A DNA stretch of 64,000 nucleotides from Halobacillus faecis (GCF_007991335.1 NZ_BJYD01000017.1:245274-309273); one strand, 5' to 3'. Counted from the first letter of the stretch, positions 8,284-17,912 are shown. Translations and numbers: made by a program. Notes: generated from the letters alone by a model not told the origin.

Positions 8284-10803
8284 ATGCACAATCGAAAATG
8301 GCTGCTTATAGTATTCGTCACCGCTTTAACTTTTTCGTCCTTCGTTCCTGGCGTCTCAGCGATGAAAGGCGAAAAAGGCCCGATTAAAGGAAACCTGGTC
8401 ATTGTAGGCGGAGCCCTTGGCTCAAGCAACAGTGACGTCTACAAAGAATTCATCCATCTCGCCGGGGGAGAAGATGATGCTCGCATTGGCATCATACCTG
8501 CCGCTTCTAGTTCCCTGAAGTCTTCCAAACAATTCAAAGAAGATATGATTACCTATGGGCTGAACCCTTCAGATGTAGAAATTCTAGAATTATCAAACCA
8601 TGACTTTAAGGATACGGAGACAAACGAACGAAAATGGAAAAGCAACGCGCAAAAAAATAAAGTTGCCAATCAAATTAAGCAACTAACAGGCATTTGGTTT
8701 GTCGGGGGAGATCAATTAAAAATTACAGATACTCTTCTCAAGGCAAATGGAAAGAACACGAAAGCCCTCGATGCTATATGGGACATTTACCAAGACGGAG
8801 CCGTTCTTGGTGGGACAAGCGCAGGTGCTGCCATCATGAGTGACGTCATGATCACAGGCGGAGACAGTCTTGGCGGATTCAATCAATCATTCATTTATGA
8901 AGATATCTCAAACCCTGATGAAGAATCTGCGCCTGTTTTCATTGAACAAGGTCTCGGTTTCTTTCAATGGGGGATTGTGGACCAACATTTTAATGAACGA
9001 TCAAGGCTTGGCAGATTAACCGCCACTGCACTGAAGTATGAAGACCAAGGGAACTATGCTTATGGCATTGACGAAGACACAGCAATGGTTGTATCCAATG
9101 AAAAACAAACCATTGAAGTGATCGGTAGAAGTACTGTCACAGTCCTTGATGTATCCCATGCTGCTGTTGACGGAGAATCCATAAGAGGAATTGATCTAAG
9201 CTATTTGGCAACTGGTGATCAAGTGAACGCACAAGATAAAAGCTTTCGCATAGATGAAGCACGTAATCTCGAAACTACAGGTTATGAGTATTTCAACTTT
9301 GAACCTCTACCTGCTACGGGTGTACTGACTTCCTATGGTACATTACCCAATTACCTTTCCTACTCTCTTGTAGATAACGCGGCAGCCGATGAAGTGGAAA
9401 GTTATCTCTATGACAGTACAGGAGAAGGATATGAACTTACCTTTAATCAGACGGCAGATACGAAAGGGTATTGGGGATACAAAGATGGTCAAAAAGATTC
9501 TTATTCCATTGCCCACGTCACAATGAATGCCACCCCTATCAACGTACAGTTCAAAGAGAACGGGGGGCTATTCGAAGAACACGAGCCCTCACAGTTCACG
9601 ATGCCGGACTATTCCTTTAATCCTGATACCAAAGGAATGCTCATCATGGCGGGTGGTGCTTTGGGAAGCTCAAACGCAGAAGTTTACGAAGCGTTTATTG
9701 AAAGAGCTGGAGAAAGTGGAAAATATGGAATCATCCCTGCTGCAAGTTCAAGTCTTAAGAGTTCCCATCAATTCCGGGAAGATTTAATTTCTTATGGAGT
9801 CGGTTCAGAAAAGATAGAAATCCTCCCTCTATCCAATCATGATTTTAAAAACACAAAAGAAGATGAAAGCCTTTGGTTGGAGAATAAGAATGATGATCGT
9901 TTGGCAGAAGAAGTGAAAAGCTATGACGCCATATGGTTCGTCGGTGGAGATCAGACGGATATTACCGATGCCTTATTGAATGAGGATGGATCACAATCTA
10001 AAGTACTGGAAAGTTTGTGGAAAATTTACGAAAAAGGTGCTGTACTAGGAGGGACAAGTGCAGGAGCAGCCATTATGAGCGACGTGATGATCGCTGGTGG
10101 TGGAAGCTTTGATACATTAAGCAAAGGATTCACAAAAACCTACGACAGCATGTCTCAGCAAGAAGGCGGACCGGCTTACCTTGAGAAAGGTCTTGGCTTC
10201 TTCCCGTATGGGATCGTTGATCAACATTTTGATAATAAAGCTAGAATAGGCCGGTTGATTGCGACAGATGCTGCTCACGGAGAAACGAATGAATATTCTT
10301 ATGGAATTGATGAGGATACAGCTTTAATCTTGGATAACAAAGAAAAATCGCTACAAGTTGTTGGTCGCGCCGGCGTTTCGGTCATTGATGTAAACACTCA
10401 AGAAGAAAGTGCTGTATGGAAAGGTGACGAAGATATTCGTCTATCCTGGCTTACTTCTGGAGATCAATTGAATCTTGATACGAAAAAATTCTCTATTAGT
10501 GATCATAAGGTATCGACAACAGACTATGAGTATTTCGATTATGAGGCTGCTCCACACTCAGGTGTGTTAACTCCTCATGCAGAATTAAACAAATATTTAT
10601 CTTATGCTCTATTGGATAACGTTCGTGAAACACAGGTGAAAAGCTATAGTTTTAATAAAGGGAAAGGTTTCGAACTGACCTTTAGAGAAGGAGAGGACAC
10701 AGAAGGATTCTGGGGATACAAAGATGGTAACAAGGATGACTACTCTTACTTGAATGTCTACTTGGATATACAACCTGTAGAAGTAAGCATCCAAAACCGT
10801 TAA
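8284..10803 (+). CDS. Secreted protein with two tandem cyanophycinase-like (S51) domains
   Basis: An 839-residue protein; the ATG at 8284 is chosen because AAAGGAG lies 8 nt upstream (an earlier in-frame TTG overlaps that site). Residues 1-26 form a signal peptide ending VSA. Two homologous units follow, about residues 33-430 and 445-839. Each has VGGALGSSN/AGGALGSSN, IIPAASSSLKSS, IWFVGGDQ, GGTSAGAAIMSDVMI (nucleophile Ser near residues 178 and 591), GIVDQHF and GIDEDTA, then a roughly 100-residue beta-rich tail ending in GYWGYKDG/GFWGYKDG. Cyanophycinases are serine exopeptidases hydrolysing beta-Asp-Arg isopeptide polymers. Both active sites look intact. The position beside the gamma-PGA operon suggests a polymer-degrading or remodelling role; this is inference. 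No cyanophycin synthetase is present. Confidence 0.8.
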   Translation: MHNRKWLLIVFVTALTFSSFVPGVSAMKGEKGPIKGNLVIVGGALGSSNSDVYKEFIHLAGGEDDARIGIIPAASSSLKSSKQFKEDMITYGLNPSDVEILELSNHDFKDTETNERKWKSNAQKNKVANQIKQLTGIWFVGGDQLKITDTLLKANGKNTKALDAIWDIYQDGAVLGGTSAGAAIMSDVMITGGDSLGGFNQSFIYEDISNPDEESAPVFIEQGLGFFQWGIVDQHFNERSRLGRLTATALKYEDQGNYAYGIDEDTAMVVSNEKQTIEVIGRSTVTVLDVSHAAVDGESIRGIDLSYLATGDQVNAQDKSFRIDEARNLETTGYEYFNFEPLPATGVLTSYGTLPNYLSYSLVDNAAADEVESYLYDSTGEGYELTFNQTADTKGYWGYKDGQKDSYSIAHVTMNATPINVQFKENGGLFEEHEPSQFTMPDYSFNPDTKGMLIMAGGALGSSNAEVYEAFIERAGESGKYGIIPAASSSLKSSHQFREDLISYGVGSEKIEILPLSNHDFKNTKEDESLWLENKNDDRLAEEVKSYDAIWFVGGDQTDITDALLNEDGSQSKVLESLWKIYEKGAVLGGTSAGAAIMSDVMIAGGGSFDTLSKGFTKTYDSMSQQEGGPAYLEKGLGFFPYGIVDQHFDNKARIGRLIATDAAHGETNEYSYGIDEDTALILDNKEKSLQVVGRAGVSVIDVNTQEESAVWKGDEDIRLSWLTSGDQLNLDTKKFSISDHKVSTTDYEYFDYEAAPHSGVLTPHAELNKYLSYALLDNVRETQVKSYSFNKGKGFELTFREGEDTEGFWGYKDGNKDDYSYLNVYLDIQPVEVSIQNR

Positions 10804-10835
10804 GAACAGCTAAAAAAAAGAGAGAAACCAATGAC

Positions 10836-10868
10836 AAAAGGTTCTTCCCCTTGCGGGAAGAACCTTTT
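10836..10868. terminator. Bidirectional terminator
   Basis: Arms AAAAGGTTCTTCCC and GGGAAGAACCTTTT; shared by the converging peptidase and pbpC genes. Confidence 0.85.
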
Positions 10869-10871
10869 GTA

Positions 10872-12839
10872 TTATTTTAACTCCTCGAAAACATTTTTCA
10901 CTTTCGGGACAACATAGTGGCTTCCGCCTTCAGCACCTTCAATCATCATCGAAACCATAAGATCCTGACTTTCCGTATCCCAGGCAATGAACCATCCATT
11001 TTCCTGTCCTTCCTCATCCTTGGACTGCTTCAATTCTGCCGTCCCCGTTTTACCAGCAAGACTCAACCCTTCTACAACAGGCTTATGAGCTGTCCCTGCT
11101 GGATCATCCACAACAGCTTTCAAATCCTCTCGTACGATGGAAGCCGTATCTTCACTCATCACGTTCTCATGCCATACTTGCCCCTCTTGTTCTGAAGAGA
11201 GCAACCTTGGTTTCATGACGTCTCCGCCTGTCACAAAAGGTGTATAAGTGAGCGCTAAGTGAAGACTGCTCATTTGGATTTCGCCCTGTCCGAATCCAGT
11301 ATCACCAAGTAACGCATCCCGTTCGAAGGTTTCTCCATTTAACAATTGAGAAGCTTCAATTGGGAAAGTCAACGGAAGGTCCTCCCCAAACCCAAACTCA
11401 CGCGCCTCTTCAAGGAAGGTTTCCCCACCGATTTCGAGGATTTTGCGCGCGAAATAGATATTATCGGAACGGACAAGCGCGTCTCTTAGATTCACACTTT
11501 CGTCTTCGGCTGCCCCTGGTACTCTCGTCACTTTGTATCCGTTCTGTTCAAACGTCGTCCCTTTAATCGAGAGTTCTTCTTCTGGTGTAATGACCCCTTG
11601 TTCAAGACCGATAGCTGCGGTGATGGGCTTGAATGTTGATCCAGGGGAATAATTACTTTTGAATTTATTCAAGGTTGTTTCTTCTCCCAACCCGAGGGTT
11701 TTTGCATTTGGATTATACGAAGGAGCACTTACTAACGCTAACACATCTCCATTCGTAGGATGAATAGCAGTAGCTGATCCAGATTCCCCTTTCAATTGTT
11801 CATGAACGGTTTGTTGAACATCAGCGGAGATCGTAAGTGTCACATCTTCCCCGTCCACTGCTATTTTCTCAGCCAATACCGATTTCCTCTCATTTTCAGA
11901 GTTGTAAATAGATAGATTCCATCCCAGTTCTCCACGCAACCTATCTTCCAGTACCTCTTCAACTCCACCTTTTCCAATACGGTCATGGGTTAAATAGCCT
12001 TCCGATTCCTCCAAGTCTTGTGCTGTTACATCAGCCATATAGCCAGTTACATGTGCAGCGGATTCACCTAAAGGATAGACCCGAGATTTTACCCCAGAAT
12101 TAATTAGGTAACCTCGTGGCAGCTTTTCAATAGCAGATGACCTTTCCTCATCATCCTCTGGAATTCTTGCCAAGGGTACGAAGGTTTCAGGACCGACCCA
12201 AGATTGATTTAATTTCTCATCAATTTCGTCTACAGACAAACCAAGAATTTCTGCTAGTCCTTTTTTCAATTCTTCTTCTTTTTCCATCTTGCCTGGAACA
12301 AGACCAACTTCACGAACAGTTCCTTCAACCGCCAAACCTTTTCCATTCGCATCAAATATTTCTCCACGTTCAGGTCTTATTGGCGTTACTTTCACTGTAT
12401 CTCCTTCTTCCATTTCAGGAAAAATCATAGAAGAGTCCCATTTTAACACCCAGTTACCTTCACCCTCACCTTCTTCAAACACAAAAGAGGCTTCGTTTGA
12501 AAAATCAATGCTACCAGCTATTGATTTTAAGGAAGCTTCATAAGCAAATGTAACTGTCTCTTCTTTTTCGTACTCTTGCTCTTCTTCGGGAAGTTCGTAT
12601 GTAAATGAAAGATCCTTCATCTCAATTCCTTCATAAATGCTCGTATATCGATCAACAAACTCCTCTTTGTCTACCGACTGTTTAGAGTTTTCACTTAAGA
12701 ATTCATACATGTTCCCATATTCTCCATTCTTCCAACTCTCCATATAGGCATGGAAGGTGTCTCCCGGCTTCGGCTGTTCCGAACAGCCCATTAGTAAAAT
12801 CAACCCAACCCCAACAAACATGAACCGCCACCACTTCAT
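10872..12839 (-). CDS. pbpC: Class B penicillin-binding lipoprotein, PBP3/PbpC type
   Basis: A 655-residue transpeptidase. The lipobox LILLMGC places it as a lipoprotein on the outer face of the membrane. A MecA-N/NTF2-like domain (about 25-145) precedes the dimerisation domain, which contains RGEIFDANGKGLA, and then the transpeptidase domain with SPGSTFKPI (SxxK), SDN in LVRSDNIYFAR, and GKTGTAE (KTG). The same domain order is found in Bacillus subtilis PbpC and in staphylococcal PBP2a. It crosslinks peptidoglycan. It is monocistronic. The family includes low-affinity PBPs, but beta-lactam behaviour cannot be read from sequence. Confidence 0.85.
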   Translation of the reverse strand: MKWWRFMFVGVGLILLMGCSEQPKPGDTFHAYMESWKNGEYGNMYEFLSENSKQSVDKEEFVDRYTSIYEGIEMKDLSFTYELPEEEQEYEKEETVTFAYEASLKSIAGSIDFSNEASFVFEEGEGEGNWVLKWDSSMIFPEMEEGDTVKVTPIRPERGEIFDANGKGLAVEGTVREVGLVPGKMEKEEELKKGLAEILGLSVDEIDEKLNQSWVGPETFVPLARIPEDDEERSSAIEKLPRGYLINSGVKSRVYPLGESAAHVTGYMADVTAQDLEESEGYLTHDRIGKGGVEEVLEDRLRGELGWNLSIYNSENERKSVLAEKIAVDGEDVTLTISADVQQTVHEQLKGESGSATAIHPTNGDVLALVSAPSYNPNAKTLGLGEETTLNKFKSNYSPGSTFKPITAAIGLEQGVITPEEELSIKGTTFEQNGYKVTRVPGAAEDESVNLRDALVRSDNIYFARKILEIGGETFLEEAREFGFGEDLPLTFPIEASQLLNGETFERDALLGDTGFGQGEIQMSSLHLALTYTPFVTGGDVMKPRLLSSEQEGQVWHENVMSEDTASIVREDLKAVVDDPAGTAHKPVVEGLSLAGKTGTAELKQSKDEEGQENGWFIAWDTESQDLMVSMMIEGAEGGSHYVVPKVKNVFEELK

Positions 12840-12938
12840 ATTTACCTCTCCCCTTTACATATATAGACAAAAATACCTTATTTTCATCATAGTACATTCA
12901 TGACTAAATGAACAGAAAGCCACACCCTGCACAAAAAA

Positions 12939-12964
12939 CCCTCTCCATAAAAATATGAAGAGGA
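12939..12964 (-). terminator. Terminator of the BCCT gene
   Basis: On the minus strand CCTCTTCATA pairs with TATGGAGAGG around an A/T loop (one mismatch), followed by GTTTTTTG. Confidence 0.6.
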
Positions 12965-12972
12965 TTTAAGAT

Positions 12973-14502
12973 TCACCTAATATTATGACTCCACGCACAA
13001 TCTTCATCGATCATCCGCTTCGCAGCGTAAATGAGGATGAATTGGATGATCATGACCGGTAGGCCCATTAATCCTGAAATGACCTCCAGAGGTGCTAATC
13101 CACCAATCCTCATCAGAACAAGAGCGAATCCAGTAATGATCGCAGCGATGATGATCCTTAATAGTTTCGGTGGTTCATATTTACTCATGTCTCTCGTACT
13201 TGTGTAAGCGGCTACGGTGTAGGTGGTCGAATCCAAGGTTGTCGTCAGGAATATGAGAGCGACGACCATAAAGATGACAATAGCTACTTCACCGAAAGGA
13301 AGAGTAGAAAGAATGTCCGGAATCGCAGCCATCCGATCATTTTCTTTCACTAAATTCAATACGGAAAGATCCCCAGAGAGATAGCGGTGGACCCCAAGTC
13401 CACCGAGAACCCCTGTTGCTATCCAGGAAATCAGGGTAGGCGCAAGCAAATAGGTCAAAATCATTTCCTTGATTGTGCGGCCTCTAGAAATTTTTGCAGC
13501 AAATACACTGTGGAGCATCGCCCATGTCGCACTGTATGCGAACCAGAATACGGTATTACTCTGAATATGTGAAGCTTCTCCCTGGTGAACAGAGTCTGTA
13601 TTCAGGGACATGTTCAAATAATTGGATAATAAAAACGATACACTATCCGAGAAATAGTTGAGGATGAACACGCCAGGTCCACCAATTAAAATAAACACAG
13701 CAAAGAAACCTGCGATATACATGTTCCACGTACTCAATCTCTTGATTCCCCGCTCGATGCCAAGGTAAGCACTCAGCGAGAATAAAAGCACCCATATGAT
13801 TGTAACCGTAATCGTCAGTGTGAAGTTCACATCAATTCCAAACAAATGGGATAGATTCTGCGTGATGATCGGTGCTCCAAGACCCAGCGTCACAGATGCA
13901 CCCGCAAGAATACTGATTAAAAACAGAACATCCAGCATCCGGCCCCCGAGGCCATCGGTAAACTTATCGCCGAACAACACCCGGCAGGCTTCTGAGATTC
14001 TCATCAACGGCCGCTTACGGACATGAAGAATGTACCCCATGGCGGGAGCAATCATGACGAAAATGGCGAATACCTGGAACCCCCATAAAAACATACTGTA
14101 AGCATTCCCCCACAGCAACGCTTCTGCAGAACCTGCTTCCACCCCGGCAGGTGGATCATTAGCGACAGAAGTCCATTGCAGCATCCCTGTCCGCATGATG
14201 GTTGAACCTACACCCATAGCAATTAAAATGGATGCATATTCAAATAATGTAAAACGCGGTTTTTCTTTGGGATCACCAAGAACCACCTGTCCATATTTAG
14301 AAAAAGATAAATACAACCCGGCTACCACTAAAATGACACCATACCAAAGATAACCCCAGCTGAAGTTATTCACGATGGAATCAAAAATGGCATTCAGCAG
14401 TTCCAGTGACTCTGCCTCATACAAGGCAAATGGAATGCTGATGCCAATCATGATAATTAATGAAGGAACAAAAATTTTATAGTCGATCAACTTCTTTCTC
14501 AT
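12973..14502 (-). CDS. Divergent BCCT-family transporter
   Basis: A 509-residue transporter with about 12 membrane helices. The segment FAAKISRGRTIKEMI matches the conserved BCCT region after TM8, and the overall layout is that of betaine-choline-carnitine carriers. The usual substrate-binding stretch of osmolyte carriers (G-x-G-x-x-x-W-G-V-A-E-P) is replaced by AMGVGSTIMRTGMLQW, and the tryptophan-rich TM8 reads NTVFWFAYSATWAMLHSVF. The long charged C-terminal osmosensor is missing; the protein ends MIDEDCAWSHNIR. It therefore may not carry glycine betaine, and the substrate is unknown. Single gene on the minus strand with its own terminator. Confidence 0.75.
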   Translation of the reverse strand: MRKKLIDYKIFVPSLIIMIGISIPFALYEAESLELLNAIFDSIVNNFSWGYLWYGVILVVAGLYLSFSKYGQVVLGDPKEKPRFTLFEYASILIAMGVGSTIMRTGMLQWTSVANDPPAGVEAGSAEALLWGNAYSMFLWGFQVFAIFVMIAPAMGYILHVRKRPLMRISEACRVLFGDKFTDGLGGRMLDVLFLISILAGASVTLGLGAPIITQNLSHLFGIDVNFTLTITVTIIWVLLFSLSAYLGIERGIKRLSTWNMYIAGFFAVFILIGGPGVFILNYFSDSVSFLLSNYLNMSLNTDSVHQGEASHIQSNTVFWFAYSATWAMLHSVFAAKISRGRTIKEMILTYLLAPTLISWIATGVLGGLGVHRYLSGDLSVLNLVKENDRMAAIPDILSTLPFGEVAIVIFMVVALIFLTTTLDSTTYTVAAYTSTRDMSKYEPPKLLRIIIAAIITGFALVLMRIGGLAPLEVISGLMGLPVMIIQFILIYAAKRMIDEDCAWSHNIR

Positions 14503-14610
14503 CCAATCCTCCTAAGTTATGTAAGATTCTCCTCCCCTTCTACCCGCTGAATCCTTGCACATAACTTAAAAGAAACAATTTTCATATAACGATTAGAGAT
14601 GTGTCTTTTT

Positions 14611-15849
14611 TCATTTCACCCGCTTCAATTCTTGAGAGTTTTCTTCTCCTCCCCCATCTTCTTGCTCCTCTTCCTCTTCCTCTTCCTCTTCTGCTTTCTT
14701 TATCTGTTCATATCGTTGCCGCTGACGGTAGCCATAGGTGGCAGAGAGCACAACTTCTTCTTTTTCGAGCACAGAACCGAGGGCTCCGATAATTGTAGAA
14801 ACACTCGTTGCGGTCCAGGCGATATAAAAATAATTGATATACCCCACATCACCCGTTAACTGTGACTTCAACATACCCATTGGAATGAAGGCAACCACCG
14901 CAAGAGAGAAGATAAAGAACAGAAGCATATAATACAAACTGACAGAAACCAATAGTGTCAATACTGTAGCCCCGTTATAAAGCTTCCGTAAATACGGAGC
15001 TCTCTTGTCGTTCGGTTTCTCCCATAGTTTATGAGCAAGGATGATCCACCCGACCATCGCTACGATGGATACAACCGAAAGCATGAACATGCGCCATATG
15101 CCGTAATTGTTGCTCAGATTCCATAATGTCGGGAACACCAGGGCATAAGCACCTGTCGTAAAAGCAAAAACGATGACTTTCAGGAATGCCGGAAACATGG
15201 ACCATGGACGATTGGCACGAACCATACCAGTCAACAGCCGTAAAGCGCCACTGATCCGAGATTTCACGGTGAACCGGACATCAACGTTTGAGTCCTCTTC
15301 GTAAGGCGTTTCTCTCTGAATCGGCGATAGCCATTCAAATCCCCTTTTCCCCATCAGTCTTGTAGAGCTTTTATTTCTCAATTCTTCGTGTTGGTCGTCC
15401 TCTTTTGACTGAATTCGCTGTTCTGCCTGCTCGCGCTCCTCTTCAGAACTGCCATAATAGATTTCATTCACAAGTTGTAAAATAGACTCTCTGACTCTTT
15501 TAATCATAGGAGTTGATCCAAGACCCGGCAGACTGATCAGAGCCACATGGCCATCTTCATACGCTTCCGCTACAATTGGAAATTTCCCTTTGAATAATGG
15601 CAGGTCTGTCAGACATACAGCAAAGTCCCAGTTTTTCTTTTCACTTCTGTCCATCGTCGCTTCCAGAACATCCTCTGAGTTTTCCGTAACTCCTGTAAGT
15701 GCATCGACGGTATATTCCACTTCCCAGTTGTAGTTGTCTTCCACATAATAGCTGAGAAGCTCTGGCAGTTCTTTCTCCAAAGCCTCTCCCAATTCTTTTG
15801 GGTACCCCGGTGCTGTTATTAATCCCAGTCTCTTCTCTCCTTGTCCCAT
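14611..15849 (-). CDS. Unrecognised membrane protein with soluble N-terminal domain
   Basis: A 412-residue protein I cannot name. Residues 1-210 are soluble and start KRLGLITAPGYPKELGEAL, with WDFAVCLTDLPLFKG and VALISLPGLGS, suggesting an alpha/beta fold. Residues about 220-380 hold four or five hydrophobic helices, followed by an acidic C terminus containing a run of nine Glu. The pattern suggests a small-molecule-binding or sensing domain coupled to a membrane unit, but there is no motif proof. No obvious operon partner. Confidence 0.6.
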   Translation of the reverse strand: MGQGEKRLGLITAPGYPKELGEALEKELPELLSYYVEDNYNWEVEYTVDALTGVTENSEDVLEATMDRSEKKNWDFAVCLTDLPLFKGKFPIVAEAYEDGHVALISLPGLGSTPMIKRVRESILQLVNEIYYGSSEEEREQAEQRIQSKEDDQHEELRNKSSTRLMGKRGFEWLSPIQRETPYEEDSNVDVRFTVKSRISGALRLLTGMVRANRPWSMFPAFLKVIVFAFTTGAYALVFPTLWNLSNNYGIWRMFMLSVVSIVAMVGWIILAHKLWEKPNDKRAPYLRKLYNGATVLTLLVSVSLYYMLLFFIFSLAVVAFIPMGMLKSQLTGDVGYINYFYIAWTATSVSTIIGALGSVLEKEEVVLSATYGYRQRQRYEQIKKAEEEEEEEEEQEDGGGEENSQELKRVK

Positions 15850-15939
15850 AACCTTCCCTCCAACTCTCTACAAAACTATTTTTTAAAAATATATAACCGT
15901 AATATAAGATTTTAAACGGAAAAAAATAACACAAAAAAG

Positions 15940-15971
15940 ACTACCGCCCTGGCGAAGTCGGGCGGTAGTCC
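15940..15971. terminator. Bidirectional terminator
   Basis: Arms GACTACCGCCC and GGGCGGTAGTC with T runs on both sides; it closes the minus-strand lipoprotein gene. Confidence 0.85.
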
Positions 15972-16010
15972 TTTTTTATTGAATCCTTATGGATCAGGAA
16001 GCGATTTTCC

Positions 16011-16454
16011 TCACTCGCCGAATTGTTGAATTTGTTCGAGGAGACTTGTGAGCTCGTGGAATGTCTGGAAGACTTCTGTATTTTCAAGCACGGACGGATC
16101 AAGCTTTCCATTTTCCATATTGGCGAGATACATATCCATCCCCTCAAGGGCGCGGTTATTTTGTTCGACCACTTGTTGATGCAAATCAGAAGCGACCTCC
16201 GGGGGATCAAGGTCATTGAATTTTTCGATATCTGCTTTTATTCCTTCAAGCTTTGTTTCCAGTTCCTGCGCTGCTTGGGGATCTGTGATGGCGTGCTCGG
16301 CTAGTGCTGGGGCTTCTTCTGCAAACGTGGTGGCTTCAGTAGCATATTCTGTTGCTTCGTTGACGTACGAGAGAGTATCATTCACTCCATCAATCAGTCC
16401 ACATCCTCCAAGAAGAGATACACTTACTAAAACCATTAGAGCCGTTTGTTTCAT
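16011..16454 (-). CDS. Small lipoprotein, DUF6376-like
   Basis: 147 residues from the ATG at 16454, chosen because GAGGAG precedes it; an upstream in-frame start lacks a site. Signal peptide and lipobox LLGGC, then a helical acidic domain rich in Glu and Ala (DTLSYVNEATEYATEATTF, DLHQQVVEQNN). It resembles a family of Bacillaceae lipoproteins I recall as DUF6376. It would sit on the outer membrane face. Function unknown. Confidence 0.65.
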   Translation of the reverse strand: MKQTALMVLVSVSLLGGCGLIDGVNDTLSYVNEATEYATEATTFAEEAPALAEHAITDPQAAQELETKLEGIKADIEKFNDLDPPEVASDLHQQVVEQNNRALEGMDMYLANMENGKLDPSVLENTEVFQTFHELTSLLEQIQQFGE

Positions 16455-16492
16455 AGTCTTCTCCTCTTCCCCTCTCACTTTGTATGCCGGTT

Positions 16493-16864
16493 CTATCTAT
16501 TAAACTCAATGATATTTCCATCCGGATCACTGATATACACCTGATGCCATTCGGTTTTGTTTTCAGGCTTGTTCAGCATTTCGACTCCATGCGTTTCCAG
16601 GCGATGAAGGAAAGCTTCGATATCTTTCACCCTTACTGCAAAATGGCCGTCCCGGGAATCAATTTCTGTCGTTCCTCGGAAGGTTCGTCCTTCCTTATGT
16701 ACAATAAGATGAATCTGCGTGGAACCAACCTGATACCAGGCACCAGGAAAACCAAAGTCAGGGCGATCCGGACTTTCGTCAAACCCTAATACATTTCCAT
16801 AAAAGTTCTTCGCTCTTTCAATATCCGTTACTAATAAGGACACGTGGTGAATACCTTCGTACAT
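16493..16864 (-). CDS. VOC-family (glyoxalase-like) protein
   Basis: 123 residues from the ATG at 16864, 8 nt after AAGGAG; a GTG three codons upstream overlaps that site. A single vicinal-oxygen-chelate domain begins YEGIHHVSLLVTDIERAKNFY and ends DPDGNIIEFNR, with His, His and Glu ligand positions (IHHV, GHFAVRV, IEF). Such proteins act in lyase, dioxygenase or resistance roles; the substrate is unknown. It follows the ZIP transporter gene by 54 nt and may be co-transcribed. Confidence 0.75.
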   Translation of the reverse strand: MYEGIHHVSLLVTDIERAKNFYGNVLGFDESPDRPDFGFPGAWYQVGSTQIHLIVHKEGRTFRGTTEIDSRDGHFAVRVKDIEAFLHRLETHGVEMLNKPENKTEWHQVYISDPDGNIIEFNR

Positions 16865-16918
16865 CTCTTCCACTCCTTTTTCCTTTTCTATCAGTGTAAT
16901 GGAAAAGATGATTAGTAG

Positions 16919-17650
16919 CTACCGGAACCACTCCACCACTCCAATCATACTAAGAAGCCCGAGAAGAAAGGAAAATGTAGCGAGCCTCTCATATCCATGA
17001 CCATGCGTTTCCGGAATCAATTCTTTATAGACGATGAATAACATCGCTCCAGCAGCAAACGCGAGACCATACGGAACGAGAAACAAGGCGATATGAACCA
17101 TAAAGAAGCCAAATACACTCGCTAAACATTCAATGGCACCTGTTAAAAAGGCCATCGCCACCCCTAATGATTTTCGTACGCCTTGATTTAATAAAAACAA
17201 AGCGACAAGAAAGCCTTCCGGAGCATTCTGCAAGCCCATCGATAAGGCGACAACCAGTCCAAGGTTTTCAACTTCACTCGCCAAGCTTGCTCCAACAGAC
17301 AGACCTTCCGGAATATTATGCAACGTCATAGCCGCAACAAACATAAGCCCCTGCTGAGGCAGTTTCACATCACTTCGTTCATGATCAAGATCGATGTGAG
17401 GGATCAAATATTCCATTACGTTCAATAACAAGGCACCCACAAGAACTCCAAAACACAGCACATATAGATTGGTTAATTTCAGCGAAGCAGGGATTAACCC
17501 ATACGTCGAAGCCGCCACCATAATCCCGGCTGTATAAGCAAGAATGCTATCCATCCGCCTGTGGGAAATGGAACGTATGAATAACACAGGAAGAGCCCCG
17601 ACACTTGTTGCAAACGCGGACATGACCATCACCCACAGACTCCACTCCAT
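16919..17650 (-). CDS. ZIP-family metal transporter
   Basis: A 243-residue membrane protein with eight predicted helices. TM4 carries HNIPEGLSVG and TM5 carries QNAPEGFLVA, the paired metal-binding signatures of bacterial ZupT/ZIP proteins (the usual second His is Gln here). It probably imports zinc or another divalent cation; specificity cannot be read. First gene of a likely unit with the downstream VOC gene. Confidence 0.85.
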   Translation of the reverse strand: MEWSLWVMVMSAFATSVGALPVLFIRSISHRRMDSILAYTAGIMVAASTYGLIPASLKLTNLYVLCFGVLVGALLLNVMEYLIPHIDLDHERSDVKLPQQGLMFVAAMTLHNIPEGLSVGASLASEVENLGLVVALSMGLQNAPEGFLVALFLLNQGVRKSLGVAMAFLTGAIECLASVFGFFMVHIALFLVPYGLAFAAGAMLFIVYKELIPETHGHGYERLATFSFLLGLLSMIGVVEWFR

Positions 17651-17812
17651 AGCATCCCCCCTGTCATGGACAAAGCTTTTCTTTTTTTACCCTATGACCA
17701 AGTCTCCCGAATTAGACTCCCCTGAGCTTGACAGTCCGAAAATTCCACAAACGATCTCATAGTTTAAGAGAAAAAACACCTATTTTTAAAGCCTATCGTC
17801 ACTCGTCCATTC

Positions 17813-17838
17813 ACCTTCCTTCATAGAGACATATAGTA
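17813..17838 (+). promoter_or_regulatory. Candidate sigma-K promoter
   Basis: CATATAGTA (17830-17838) matches the sigma-K -10 pattern CATAnnnTA exactly, with AC 15 nt upstream as a minimal -35. It lies 75 nt before the first coat-type gene. Confidence 0.4.
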
Positions 17839-17912
17839 TTAATGAGTCAAAAGGAACTTGTCTGAAAGAAACTGGTAGACTTTTGACACAAAATATAGAA
17901 GGAGTGAACAAT

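Noticed and set aside
15641..15934. 97-codon minus-strand frame overlapping the start of the 412-residue membrane protein
   Set aside because: It lies in another frame of a clear gene and lacks a ribosome site; a shadow frame.
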